A stretch of DNA of 64,000 bases from Schizophyllum amplum (GCA_007026445.1 VDMD01000063.1:1-64000); one strand, 5' to 3'. Shown: positions 35,301 to 47,497, counted from the first letter of the stretch. The notes: generated by a model from the letters alone, not told the origin. Translations and numbers: made by a program.

Positions 35301-36435
35301 GGTGTTCGGCCGAACCTCCAGAAGCAGATGATGCGTCGCTAGCAAACGCAATATATGGGCTGGATCATCGTGAGCGCCATGCATATCATTCGGATGAGTG
35401 ACTTACCGAGCTTGTTCACCTCTACGCCGCAGCGACTGGAGATATCGCTCGTCTCCATACCCTCTTCTCCCGCCTCCCTCAATATCTCGGGTATATGCGC
35501 TGCCTCGAATAGCCTCAGACAGGACGGAAGATGATACTTGGCGAGAGTATCAGCATCCGCATAAATGACAAAAGCGGAAAAGACCCACGGCCATGCTCGC
35601 GTCGCACAGGGTAAGAAACGGCAGCTGCACGATGGCGCTGATCTGCCCGCAAGCTCCAGCTATACGCGCTGAAGATACTCTGATCAGTAAAGGTGGTTCA
35701 TCATGCCTTCGACGACTCACAGATAGCGTCGACAATATCGGGCTCCTGAACCATGCGCTCCGCTGGCGAGTCCGGGTCGAAAGGCGCACTCAAGGAGGGG
35801 AAGTCCAAAAGTCCGAATCCATCTTCCCTGTCGATTGGCGACATAGGAGAGAACGGGGATGCTGGGGTGATCGGTGAGCCAGGTTGCGACAGTTGGCTGT
35901 ACATGGAGGGTGCGGTCGTTGTCGACGTCGTCGATATGGACCCGTTCTTGTGGTGATGTGGTGGCTCATGGGTGGTCCGGACAAAGAGAAGGGATGGCGA
36001 GCTCTGCGTATAGGAGGCGAGGTCTGATGGCGAGTCGGTCTTCTTGTGTCGCGGGGTGACATTGACGTTGGGACTGCTGTGTTGACGCGTGAAGGACGGA
36101 GAAAGTGGTGATCGCGGCGCGTTCCCGGGTGGGGTCACAGGCCCTTCCGGTGCGTACATGCATGGCGAGGGCGGCGGTGACGCGTAAGCACTCGAGAGAT
36201 TCTCGCGTATATTCGCGTCCAGCGGATACTGCAGGCCCGCCCTTGCCTCCTTCTTGTCGTAGACGCCGTACAGGCCTCCGTCCCGCATCCTATAGCGCCC
36301 ATCGTCGTCCACTCCAGTCCCGTCATCGTCGAGGTCGGGAATATGTGTGGCATCCGCGAACTTGCGCTCGATGAACTCGATAGAGGTCCCGATGAGCCTG
36401 TGCAGCGCCTTGAGCTCCTCGAATGTGCTGCTCAT
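32342..36435 (-). CDS. Giant O-methyltransferase-like protein with disordered N- and C-terminal extensions, one-base frame break
   Basis: SAM-dependent O-methyltransferase fold (COMT-like dimerisation region plus catalytic domain) in the middle of a predicted protein of about 1,210 residues. Exons: 36435-35721, 35668-35589, 35536-35407, 35359-35230, 35181-35125, 35075-34830, 34779-34673, 34620-34461, 34409-33999 and 33949-32342. Residues 1-235 start with MSSTFEELKALHRLIG and are then Ser/Pro-rich. The dimerisation part includes LPFLTLCDASMAYHLPSCLR and HILRLLATHHLLLEV. The catalytic part has SAM motif VVVDVGGGIGS, HDWSEVFARKILLQL, DFILP and GWKITRLNKCPGSWFFWIV. About 490 Ser/Pro/Arg-rich residues follow, ending in LDAxPM repeats. 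Exon 8 is one base short: the frame must shift between DVGGGIGSTTDTLA and LRFVLQDREVV with no possible intron. Either a sequence error or a recently broken gene. No residues of the histidine base motif were checked further, so activity is uncertain. Confidence 0.82.
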
Positions 36436-37454
36436 CGCCGGGATTGACGTTCAACGTCCTGGGCGCAGTCAGAGGACAGCGACGGTGCCGGCGGCGACGT
36501 CGAAGACGGCGATGAGCTCTCGTCGTCGAGGAGAAAAGCGGAAGATGGAGAGTCGTGTGATTCCATAAGCTCGCATTCGCCAGGAAAGGACAAACGAAGT
36601 AAACTAAGGAAAACAGCGGAGATCTTCGAAGTTAGTTCGACAGAAGCGACGTCAGGCTCGGCCCGAGCTTGTTGACGCTTCTCCGTGACGTTTCTCGGTA
36701 CCTTGTCCCCTTTGTACCTGTTGAAGATGAGATTTGCGCGCAGTTTGTTTTGGAGAATAGCTAGATCGACGATCAGTGACCGTACCATGGTCGTCGTTCG
36801 CCAGAAAAATGGCCGATTGCATGCAGTTCCTCTTGTGAAGCAGTGCACACCTGGGAGACGCCGCTCTGGAGTTCCTTGACAGTCTTCAGGTGTTATACCA
36901 TGAGTTCCGAAGACAGCTATGGACAGATCGACGTCAAATCAAGCCAACGCAGACCCGGAAAAGCCGCAATTCACGCTCGGGCAGCTGGGCCGTAGAAGCG
37001 TGCATCAAGTTCAATGCTAGACTGATGTCCAGAGGCGCGCACTGAAGATCATGCGAGAGAATATAGCCTTGGCAGAACCGAGTGAGTGGGGAATCTGCCC
37101 GCATGAGCCATATCGTGTAGCAGGTATGTGGCGGTTTGGAACACGCCACAGGCGTGACTTAGACGTGACGCTGCACGGCACCTACCATCAACATATCAAC
37201 GTCGCTCGGCGAACGCCGAAACCAGACCCACAATGCTTGGTGGTTGACAATAGGACCAAGTAGCGGCTCCGGACCTGTGATAATACCATCGAATATAATG
37301 CGTTCTCTCACGGCTCCGGGCTGCTGCACGAGTAGAGCTCTACGGCCGGTGGGTATAAACAGGCTAGGACGCAGAACCGGGCGTATGATACCATCGATAC
37401 GTGTAGTCATTAGTGTAGCAAGGCAGAAGACGAGCGCCAAACATCCCAATCTAA
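36436..37454. other. Intergenic region with an overlapping upstream ORF
   Basis: On the minus strand an open frame ends at 36432 with its TGA overlapping the methyltransferase ATG as ATGA. It could be a leader ORF, an upstream exon in another phase, or chance. The rest (36900-37454) shows nothing coding. Confidence 0.3.
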
Positions 37455-38790
37455 TCAGAACACACAGCTCACCGCGGTAGCAGAAGACATAGTGGAATCT
37501 CCCTCTAACATCCAAGCATCACCGAGAGATCGCGTCGAGTACATGGTGTTGACGAAGTCCTCACCCAGCACCGGTAGATCCCACTCGTTCCCACCCTCTT
37601 CCAAGTCGTCGTCGAAGCTAAAATCATCATCCAGGCCAGCGTTGAGATTTCGAGGACTGCCCCCATCAGCATCACAGAAGTCGCTCCTCGCACAGGACTT
37701 CATGCGAGCAATGCCGGACTCGTCAAACACCTCCTCCAGGTCCATGTCCGACCCGCAGATCGAGCTGACCGAGGGCGACAAGTAAACACCGGGCTGATAA
37801 TCGTCGAGTCCGTCGTCGACCACGCGCGAGAAATCGAGTCCGCAGCTGTCGGTCACTCGATACTCTTCGCCGAGCTCGAGCTCCCCGTCCTGCCAGTCCT
37901 CTGGCCGGGGTGCGCGTGCCCGAGCGCGCGTGCGCTGAGAGATCGACTGGTCCGACGATTCGCTGTCTTCGTACCACCCCGGGCTACGGCCAGCGTCGTT
38001 GCTCGAGAAATCCACGGGTGACATTCGGAGGGACAAGGGCGACAGGTCCTCCAACACATTCGTAGGGGCTGCCAGGCACTGCGCACACACGCAGAACTGG
38101 GCGTCTCTGGCGTCCATCGCCGTTCCCTGCACTTCAGACTCGACGAACATGACCTCGCAGAGAGCGATCCAGGCGTCGATGGGGTCCTTCTTGCACCAGC
38201 ATTTGTGGAACGACTCGGTCCCGCTATCGACGGGAGATATACCCATGCTGGAATCCCCTCCGTCTCTGGTCTTTGCGTCTCCTACCGACAGTCCGGTGTC
38301 TTGTTCGTCTCCCTCTTCGTCGTCGTCGTCCACGTGGTCCTCATGTTCTGCGTGGTCCTTGCATTCCTCTTCACCCTCGTGGACCTCATCGTCCTGGTCA
38401 TCCTCGTCGTCGAAGAGTTCGTTAAGCGACATCATGGCCCTCTCGTCGAGGTCTGAAGACGCGTCCCATATGTGCTGGTTGCGCCTCGCAAGGTCCGCCA
38501 TCTGCACGGCTGCGCGCCTTGACGCCTCATTGTTACCCATTTCCAGGATGTGCAGGTGACGGTAGTAGTCCCGCTGCTGGCGCACGGCCGCCAGCTTGTT
38601 CTTTAGGGCGCTGATCTCTTCACGAAAATTATCAATCTCGCGTAACAGGTCCTGGAAGCGTGTCGTGTTGTCAGCCTCGAGTATGCAGGCCACCTTCGGA
38701 CGAAGAAGAAAGTTTGGCACGGACCTCAGGCTGCAGTGCCACCCCGCTATCGATGGTGCGCGACGCGGTCGCGATGTCAGAGATACACAT
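37455..38790 (-). CDS. Acidic coiled-coil protein of unknown function
   Basis: Two exons, 38790-38725 (22 codons) and 38675-37455, with a 49-bp intron using a GTCCGT donor and GAG acceptor, give 428 residues. The intron was chosen because the long second frame has no ATG before its coiled coil. Residues 25-80 are a coiled coil (FQDLLREIDNFREEISALKN, LAAVRQQRDYYRHLHILEMG). Residues 110-150 are a run of Asp/Glu (DDEDDQDDEVHEGEEECKDH). A Cys-containing segment follows (KCWCKKDPIDAWIALCEVMF, QFCVCAQCLAA). The remainder is Ser/Asp-rich with VEED-type acidic patches. No nuclear, membrane or catalytic motif is certain. The Cys pairs could bind a metal. A C-terminal intron is possible, because the last codons GCG|GTGAGC form a good donor. 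Confidence 0.6.
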
Positions 38791-39497
38791 GGCGTAAGGG
38801 CGTCGGTATGGAGGTGTAGAGTCTCCGCCTGTCCTGCGAAGTTGGGCGCGGGGTGGGTGCAGAGAATATGAGAAGCGTTAGGCGCGCTGGCCTGAGCATG
38901 TACGCGGGCCCTTATAACGCGCTCGGGCCTCGAGGCGAGGGACAAAGGCCAGGCCACTCCCCGTCAACGTGGACCAGCAGGTCATTGGGCAAGATCCGTC
39001 GGGTCTGAGTGTCTTTGTCGCGCGTATGTGAGGGACATAGCTTGTTGAAATTTGAGTCAGCGGTAAGAGTGGTGAACAGTGAGGAGTAAGGGCTGTCGGT
39101 GAGTCTGACCAGCTGAGCATCCGCTGCCAGAGAGTGAACGACATCAGTCGCCAGCATACATATTCTCAGAAGCTGCCCATGCAGCTGCTTTGCTGCTTCT
39201 GTTGTGCCTTGGCCGACTTGAACTTGACAAGAGTCGGAGCTGAGTCGGAGTCACCCGGCGGCGGCTGGGCGGCGGCATGCCGGGATACAGACGGCTCAGC
39301 CTCTCAGGCTACCGGAGCTTCCAAATCAGGCTACCGAGCATCCGGAACGCGGCGGACTCCGAAATTCAAATTGAACTTGTCTTCGTCGCCCATTGTTCGA
39401 GAAACACGTTGCTGCCAGCCCCGAGGCCAGCCGCAGCACACTATATCAGCAGACACCGTGAGTCAATAATCGCTCATTCTCTTCTCTTTCGCCCACC
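38791..39497. other. Divergent intergenic region
   Basis: Promoters of the acidic coiled-coil gene (TTATAAG near 38911-38917, minus strand) and of the FunK1 gene. No other gene was seen. Confidence 0.4.
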
Positions 39498-42122
39498 ATG
39501 GCCGCCGTACAGAGTACCCCGCCGAAGCCCCAGATGAACCAGTCTCGCCACTACACCAACGCTAAGATGGGGGATGCGCGCGACTACGCGACCAAATGGG
39601 TCGACAAGGTGCCGCAAGTCGACATCGATACCTTTCTCAAACACTTCATGCCGAAGCGCGAGCTCGACGCTCAGCACACGACAGCGGACATCGCCGAAGC
39701 CCTCTCCAAGCGGTGGCTCTTCCCGCTCCGCTCAGAGGACGGGCTCAGGCTCCCCGATGTTGATGTGCCTCTTGACGTCAAGAACAGTCGGTGGTTCTCC
39801 TTCGAGCAGGATCCCGAGCTCTACAAGGGGCCCGAGAACAGGGAAGGCGCCGTCTTCAAACGCTTTGAGGACATCTTCGACCAGGTCATCGAGTGCTGTA
39901 AGGTGCTTCAGCCTGGGCTTACGCAGACCACGCGGTACTACAACGAGGGTGATCGAATGGCTCGCAGCGAGAAGCGGAACACGTCACGACGGGACGCCGA
40001 CTTCCGTCTGCTTGGCGGTTGCGAGGATCGGTATTACGAGCTCGCTGTCATCGTTCAGCTGAAGAAAGTCGACAGCATGGCCAGTCAATTCGATGTGAGT
40101 GCAGAGCGCGTATGATACCCTTCCATAGCTGACTTCGACCCGTAGGATTGGAAGAAAATCAACTGGGAGCTGCTCCACGTGGCGCGCACTGAGCCCGGGC
40201 GGCGCTTCTGCTTGGGCATGACCGTCGAGAACAGAAAGGTGCGACTCTGGCATCTCAACCGCGAGATCATGGTCGTCAGCGAGGCCTTCGACTTTATGAC
40301 GGTATGCGGCTGAACAAAATGATCATTCAAAGTTGGCGCTGATACACTGTTCTACAGGACTACAAGATTCTCATAGAGGTCTTCCTGCGCTTCGGTTTTG
40401 CGCAGAGGTCGGAGCTTGGCTATGACCCGACCTTTGAGAAGCCGCCAGCCCCGCAGCCTAGCGACTCGGAGGATTCCGACGTGACGTCCGGCGAGGAAGA
40501 GCAGTTCGTGACCGTCAGCGATTGCAAGTACCGGATCGTTGAGACCCTCGCCAACTACCGCGCGGACGCTGGGATCGGGCGCTGCACATGGGTCTGGCTG
40601 GCTGAGGCTGTGGATAACCCTGCCAAACGAGTTGTAGTCAAGGACTGCTGGATGGCGAACGACCGCGACACGGAATTCGAGATACTGCAAGAAATCCGTA
40701 AGCGCATCAAAGAGCACGACTGGAAGAAGTATGCATCGCCGTCGAATCCGACGAGTACTGAGAGAGTCGACCCTCTCAACGGCTCCGACATTGACCGCTC
40801 CTTGTTCTTTGTGAACATCACCGATGGAGTCCGGGTCAAGGTCGACAACCAAGTGGATGACACGCGTGCAGTCATCGCCCATGGCTTCGACTTTCCCGGC
40901 CGGTGGTCATTTCTTCCCCTTGTCGAGGTGGCTCGTCCGACCACGCCAGCGTCGTCTCTTACATTGACGGCGGTTCGCGGGAAGCGGTCCACGCCGTCGC
41001 AGTCAAGGCCCGGCGCACATGTATCGGACTCCGTCGGCGACGAGTCGCAGCGGGAGATGCAACGCCCACTGGTTGGCCTCTTCGACCGGGGCACTGAGGC
41101 TCGCGCGCACCATCGAATGGTCATGGAGTACGGAACACCGCTCACTGCGATTAGCGAGCCGTCGCTGGTATTTAGCATACTGACAGATGCAGCATGTGGT
41201 AAGTCTGTCAATTGTTCGTCATAATCTATGCTCACCTGGATACGCAGCGCTGTTCATCCTTCATTGCGTCGGCTATTTGGATCGCGACATCAGCGTCAAC
41301 AACATTCTCCACTTATACTGGAATGTCAAAGGTTTTCAAGGCAAGATCGGTGTCCTTTCCGACCTCGAGTACGCGAGGAAAATTGATGAGGAGGGGGCTC
41401 ATCTGGGAAGGACTGTGAGTTTAGCCCTACGCTGGCCGTACTACATAACTTATAATCTACAGGGAACACGGCACTTCATGGCGGTCGAAGTTGCTGAGGG
41501 CGACTACATGCTGAAGGCCGCCGAATCGGCTATACCGAAAAGTCTGATAGCCGACCGCATCAAGAAGCCACGCGCGGTTGAATCTTCTCCGTTCCCAATC
41601 CCAGCCGCGCCGCCTCTGATTCCGTGGCGCTTCTGCGAGGTGCACGACATGGAGTCTCTCTTCTGGGTAGCCCTCTACACGCTCTTTCGCCACACCAATC
41701 TCCACACGATCGCCCTCAAAGGCACTGAATACGACGTGGAGGCACAGTACCATGCTTATTCGGAAATGTTCCCCGACGATGCCGACGCGACGCACGATCG
41801 CAGCAAGTATATTCGCCTAGAACACAAGCTCAAGGACGCCGTGACGAAGCTGCCTCCGACGTGGCAGGAACTCGGAGAGTCATTCAGGGTAGTGCGTCAG
41901 TGTCTCGCGGAGTTCTACGAGCAAGTTGGGGAGCGGCAGATTGACCGGGAGATGTGGAACTGGCTAAAGTTGGCGTGCGAGGCTGGACAGGAAGGCATAG
42001 ATGGTCCATTCATATCCTTGGCGGCTGCCCTGGACAAAAAGACAGTATCGAGGCAGTCTGGGAAGCGCCAAGGGGATACCGTCGAAGAAGAGGGGGCTGC
42101 GAAGAAGGCAAAGGTGGAGTAG
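39498..42122 (+). CDS. FunK1-type fungal protein kinase
   Basis: Member of the FunK1 family, kinase-like proteins greatly expanded in multicellular basidiomycetes; substrates unknown. Exons 39498-40094, 40146-40301, 40358-41198, 41248-41414 and 41463-42122, with introns of 48-56 bp, give 806 residues. The N-terminal 190 residues carry the family's conserved leader (HYTNAKMGDARDYATKWVDK). Kinase features: an ATP-binding part with RVVVKDCWM, hinge MVMEYGTPL, catalytic loop YLDRDISVNNIL (HRD-equivalent DRD plus Asn), metal loop VLSDLEYA in place of DFG, activation segment GTRHFMAVEV and helix DMESLFWVALYTLFRH. The C-terminus ends in a Lys-rich tail (GAAKKAKVE) that could be a nuclear signal. The start has a CACCATGGCC context. 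The intact exons suggest a working gene. Confidence 0.93.
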
Positions 42123-42788
42123 GTTGTAGTTGTTCCAAGTACGACGTAGACGCATATGAGTCGCACTCCTGCCTCATTCCATATTCTCAAACCATGGAAG
42201 AGCTCCTCGTCCGGATCTCGCGCTTCATCGTGCGCATACAGTGAGTGACCAAAGTGCGCGTTCGTACTTGTATGCGCTCGCGGCAGCATTGCGGCGCCAC
42301 GATTCCATGCTTAACCATGTGCAGGTGCGTATTGACGCGGGGATCCTCTAGTCCGATTTCAACGACAAGCACTTCGTGCTCAAAGCAGTCAGAAAAGTGC
42401 CCCTCGAACGACGTACGAACTGCGTACGAACGAACAACAGCCACAAATGCATATGAATATGGGCATCAACCTCCTGCATATACCGGCGCGCCACACGACT
42501 GCTTTCGTAAAACTCACGAACAGGACCATGGAACGAAACAAGGACACTGCTATTGTACACTTGCATTTGATCATACAAGCAGAACATACAAGCACAGGTA
42601 ATCTTAATCGAAGTGCAGATGGACGACGTCGACAACAGACGACCACCGTAAAGTAAGCGAAGATATGCATAATGGTTACATGGGGTACATGTTAGACGAG
42701 CTCGCTACCAGCGACTGGGGCGAACAAGCGTTTCGGTAAACAGGCGAGCGACAACCGTCACCGACCAGCATCATGCCGATGACGGGCT
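42123..42788. other. Convergent intergenic region
   Basis: Between the 3' ends of the FunK1 and Ca2+/H+ exchanger genes. No coding or repeat structure was found. Confidence 0.4.
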
Positions 42789-44682
42789 TCAGCTGCACGT
42801 CAGCTCCGAGCCCTGCAACATCCTCGGTGCGTCGGGGAAATTCCAGAACGACAGCGCCAGAAGGCAGTACACGCCTACAACGATCGTCAGCCTCCAAGCC
42901 TTCCACGAGACGAACACGACTTACCGACAAGCACAACCCCGCTCATCCAATGTGCCTTCCCATCCTCAACGGAGAACTTGACCAGGATGACAGAGAAGAA
43001 CAGCACCAGCGTCTCCAGCGGGTCAAACAGCAGCGTCAGCGGCTTATCCATGCCCCACGCCACGAGCACCAGCACCGGAATCACGAACAGCGCGATCTGG
43101 ATGCAGCTCCCGATCGCAACGCTCATGGCGAGGTCGAACTTGCCCTTGCACGCGACGATGACCGCGGTCGTGTGCTCCGCGGCGTTGCTGATGACGGGGA
43201 TGATGATGAGCGTGATCCACTCGGTCGAGACGTTGGGGTGCGCCTCGATGAGGCCCTCGAGGGAGTCGACGAGGCACTCGGCGGTGAGGTAGCAGAGTAC
43301 GGTGACGGCGACGAGGAGGATGAGGGAGTACCACGCGTTGAGCTTGAGATGCTGGACGTCGGAGTCGGTGGAGGCGACCTCGGGGTCGGCTTGGAGGGTC
43401 GGCTGCTCGCACTCGGAGGTGGTGGTCGTGGTAGTGGTCGTCCTGCTGAGCGACCGCGTGCCGAGCGTGGCCGTGGTTATCGTCTCCGTGTCCACAAACA
43501 GGTGGTTGTGCGAGTAGAACTGGAAGACGAGATATGCGAAGTATCTGACGACATAGTTAGGCAATGAGAGGACGGGTTGACGAATAATCACTCACATGAG
43601 AATCAACAGCACTGCGCTCCCACGGCTAAGCTGTAGTAGGATCGGGAGTTCCGCTCCGGGCTGAAGACGATCTTCCAGGTACTCGTGCTACAGCAGCTGT
43701 CAGCTTCCAATCCCTACATGACACGATCGCACTTACAAAGGCAGCCGGGATAATGAGCGAGATGACTGATACGGTCATAAGAGATGAATTGAGCTGTGCG
43801 ACCATGGGTTGAAACTCTTGCGAATGGAAGCGGAAGCCGCCAACTGGAAAGCTGTGGTTAATGACACAGCCGGCAAGATCACAATCGATGGTCTCACCGA
43901 TGAAGGCCATGCCAAGGACAAGCAGCATATTGCTAAGCAACCCTCCCAACAGCGAGCTTTGCACCAGTTCCAGGTTGCACTAAGCATAACATTAGTGGAT
44001 GAGAAGCGTAAAGCACAGGTATACACACCTCCTTCAAAGCGATACCCGCAATGATCATCTCGACTACATTGCCCAGTGTGGCGTTCAACAGCCCTCCGAC
44101 GGTGGAGGAGGTCCGGTGCGCGACTTGCTCCGTGCCGAAACCCAGCAATGCCGCAAGCGGTATAATGCCGAGGCAGGAGAACACGAAGATGAGGGTCGCA
44201 CTCTGGTGGGTGTAATGAAGCGCCCACGAGACGGGGATGAACAGCAGGCAAAAGTTGAGGGGGGTGTATCGGACGGTAGCCTTGAACGAGGCGGCGTACG
44301 TTGGCTCAGGGCCAAGGGCCTTGACAGGCGTGAAGAGCGTCTTCAATCGGTTGAAGATGATCTGCGACTGGGTAGGCGCCTGAAGCGCGACAGAGGGCTC
44401 GGAGTCCTCTGCCTTCCCGGTGGCGCTGCGCGCGAAGGGGATCTTCTCCTTGAGCGCTTCGAACTTCTTCAGAACGGGCGCAATCGTGGCGCCGTCGGTA
44501 GCTAGGCTGGAAGTGTGGACGAAAGCCGTATAGGGTATCACTTGAGGCGACCGGTGACTGGGGCCACTACTAGGGGGTTCGTCGTCGTCTTCCGCGATGA
44601 CGGCCGAGGGGAGCGCAGAGGAAGGCCGGGCGTGCACGCTGTTAACGTTGCTGGAGACATCAGAGGCGCAGGTTTCTCCCAT
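42789..44682 (-). CDS. vcx1: Vacuolar Ca2+/H+ exchanger (CAX family)
   Basis: Low-affinity, high-capacity antiporter moving cytosolic Ca2+ into the vacuole against protons. Exons 44682-44029, 43979-43737, 43687-43596, 43544-42925 and 42874-42789 (introns 49-51 bp) give 564 residues. An N-terminal cytosolic tail of about 120 residues is followed by about eleven membrane spans. The two CAX signature repeats are intact: GGLLNATLGNVVEMIIAGIA (c-1) and IIPVISNAAEHTTAVIVAC (c-2), each with the essential Glu. An acidic and Thr-rich loop (TTTTTTTTSECEQP) separates the halves. The long N-terminal tail is the usual place of autoinhibition in this family. A TATA box lies 53 bp upstream of the ATG. Confidence 0.95.
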
Positions 44683-45512
44683 TCACGAACGTTGCTGGCG
44701 GGGGGCAAAGCTGAAATCTCAACCCACCCTCGGCCTTATATACGCGTCCGCGGGCTTGGCGCGTGCATGATGGAGATCATGTGACCCATGTTACCGTCAT
44801 GCCGGCCTCGTGCCGCCTCGGCACCGCCCGCCGTTCGTCCCCCTGGTCTCGGAAAATGGACAGGTGACGAGAACTGAGTCGCGGCTTCACCTTGGCCGAA
44901 CCCAGCTCGTCTGCGCTCAGGGAGGAGCTGAGGAGGCAGGCGACGCGATAACGTGGTATCGGCCAGGTACGGGAATTGGCCGAAAGTTCAACTTCACACG
45001 CTTATCGCCTGCCACAGCCGCTCGCTTCCGAATCCCTGCCGATGAGCTGTACAGTATGCACTTGCTGTGCCAATGGCAGAGCCCAGCCACTATGGCCAGT
45101 CGTCACGACAGAGCAGGGCGTACGTTCGCCCACCCTCCTTGCCAGACTCGTAAGTACCTCGTCGGTCACACTTACCTACGTGAGCGCGCAGACCTCGACG
45201 TCCTTGGCACACCGAGCGTTCTAGCCGTCATAGTCAACAACATCACGATAAGCGCATCGTGAGCCTAAAACTTCCGACGAACTCGCCTCGAACACAGCAC
45301 GAAGCGATACGGCCGTTGTGCCATAGTCATATTCTGGATGCACACATGGATATCTATGAACACTGAATAATTCGTAAGTTGTCTGACGGTGGCACGGGGA
45401 GGCAGACACTCACAACACCAATAACCTACCCTTATGTCACCATTGATCCTTCTAAACATGACCGTACAGACCAAAGCCCGCGGCAGGCCCGCGGCTTTCT
45501 GCGGTCTGACAC
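44683..45512. other. Intergenic, no gene seen
   Basis: Holds the vcx1 promoter and the 3' flank of the thiamine pyrophosphokinase gene. Open frames of up to 150 codons on the plus strand lack motifs. Confidence 0.4.
44735..44742 (-). promoter_or_regulatory. TATA box of vcx1
   Basis: CGCGTATATAAGG on the minus strand, 53 bp upstream of the ATG at 44682. Confidence 0.6.
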
Positions 45513-47497
45513 TCAGGAGCGCAGCTCCGCGGTCCACCATATCGGCTTTGTTGTCTTCACGTACACGGTATCGTGCTCGGGGTCTAAGTGATTCGACGTG
45601 GACACCAGACCATCAAAGGAGGACTCGTGCTCGGCTATAAGGTGTCACCGTTAGCTTTGACGAACGCCAGATTCGGTTTCCCCTGCCTCCTTCACAGCGC
45701 TGCGTTTTCCTCACTACGTCTAGCGTCCTTCGACGACGTCCTTCCACATCACCAACACTCTTCCAAGTCGCCACCGTCCACCCCGATAGAGGAGAAGAAA
45801 AAAAAGGAAGAAGACAGAAAGCTTACTCAAATTCCACCTCAACCCCCTCGTCGTCAGCACGGTCGAGTCGATGCCGACGGGGAGCAGTCCGCAGGTCTGC
45901 CCCAGCACGGAGTGATCGATAGTGATTTCGTGCTCGCCCTGAGAGGGGGCGTCAGCTGAACCCGGTAAGTTCGTCGGCGCGGCGTAGTGGGCGCTGGTTC
46001 AGTATGGTCGAAGTACCATCGACTCCAGGTAACCAGAAGACGACAACCCAGATAGATATCCAACCGCCGCCCATGATCTTTCGCCAACCGTCACAGAAAA
46101 CCGCCAACATCCACACCAATATCACACCCTCGCAACAGAAACAAGACAAACGTCACCGAACCACCCACCTCGTCCAACACCCACCCCACGTTCTCGTCCG
46201 TGACGGCGAAGACGCGCTGCCGTTTGTGGCGCAGCTTGTGCAGGTAGGAGAGCGTGTGGACGGTCTGGTCGAGTCGCCCGGAGAGGCCGCCGAGGATGAT
46301 GATGTCGTGTTGCTGGGGGAGAGGGCGTGAGTGAGTAGGGGTGAGGAGGGCGTGAGTGGGGTGAGGAGCAGGAGGTAGGGGTGAGGAGGGTGCGAGTGGG
46401 GGTGAGGAGTAGGGGGGAGTAAGGCGTAGGAGGGAGGGGTAAGGAGCAGGACGGAAGGGTGAGGAGCAGGACGGAGGGGTGAGGAAGGAGACGGATGAAG
46501 ATATAACACACCTCCGTCCCCTCCGCCCGCTCCTTCTCCTCGAGCGCGGACACGCACTTCATCAGATCTGTTGAATATTGGTCGCCGTCGTAGACGACCG
46601 GGACGCCCTGTGGAATTCAGATGAGCAAATTAGGCGCCGCGCGAATGTAGGTGGCCGATCTGCAGCGAACTTGGCGCTGCGTGACTGTACGGCGAGGGAG
46701 AGAGTGGCAGCCTGGGGGAACAAATGATAACGGCGAGGGAACGAATGACTGGGGCGAGGGAGACGATGACCGCAAGCAAGAGAATGGAGACTGTAGGGAG
46801 CAAGAACGCACAACGCTCTCATAGTACCCCCGTACGTCGTCCCGTAATGAATCGAGGTCACCCTTGATTAATTCGGGAGGAATCTGCGTGGGTTAGGTGA
46901 GCATTCGGAGAATTTCAAGAAGGACGAGGACAGCGCGCAGATGAAGACGAAAAACTAAGGCGCTACAGGTGTTGGAAGACAACGGGTTGCATTTGGTGAT
47001 AGAATGACCACAGCTCCAGCAAGACAAAAAACCCCGTGCAACAGGACAGCGCGAGACACAGGCCGATGATATTCTACAATATGTACACGAAAGAGGATAC
47101 GACAGATGATGATGAAGTCTACTCACTCTGCGTGCGCCTCGCCGAGGACATCACTCAACCGGTTGGCACCACCGTCCGCGCAGCAGTGCCACTCCGCGGA
47201 CGCCCACAGGTTTTTGAGCAATGAAATGGAGAAGGGCTGATTGAGGATTATGAGCGCGCGTTTGCGTGGACTAGACGCGCCGCCGCCGCGAGCTTGCGGT
47301 GCATTGCCTATGGATTGAGGGCCATCGCTAGGCTGGGCTTCGTCGCTAGGCTGGGCTTCGTCGCTAGGCTCATGAGACAGAGAGGAGCCGCGAGCCTTGG
47401 GTTCAGCGCCGCGTAGGAAGCTAGTGTCCCATTTCGTGATAGACATGGCAGGGCTTGTAGGCGTAGTCAGCGTAGTCAAGCTGGGACTATTGCCCAT
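45513..47497 (-). CDS. thi80: Thiamine pyrophosphokinase
   Basis: Transfers pyrophosphate from ATP to thiamine, making the cofactor thiamine diphosphate. Exons 47497-47127, 46883-46812, 46607-46512, 46312-46169, 45938-45827 and 45634-45513. Family motifs are in order: ALIILNQPF, ADGGANRLSDVL, PPELIKGDLDSLRDDVRGYY, VVYDGDQYSTDLMKCV, DIIILGGLSGRLDQTVHTLS, YLHKLRHK, DHSVLGQTCGLLPVG, SSFDGLVSTSNHL and VYVKTTKPIWWTAELRS at the C-terminus. Introns are 192-243 bp, four times the window norm. Exon 1 ends in phase 2 but exon 2 begins in phase 0, so either a microexon is hidden in the 243-bp intron or one base is missing. The first 60 residues are Ser/Pro-rich with a DEAQPS repeat. The start at 47497 is the first ATG; MSITKW at 47446 is the alternative. 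Confidence 0.92.
46322..46500. repeat. G-rich minisatellite inside a thi80 intron
   Basis: Repeated GGGGTGAGGAG(C/T)AGG and GAGGGCGTGAGTGG units fill most of the 199-bp intron; the coding strand is the C-rich one. Many plus-strand GGGG/GGG runs make G-quadruplexes possible. Confidence 0.6.

Noticed and set aside
42027..42040. MITE-end-like TGGACAAAA in the FunK1 gene (and another at about 51705)
   Set aside because: Single short matches within coding exons without partners or duplications.
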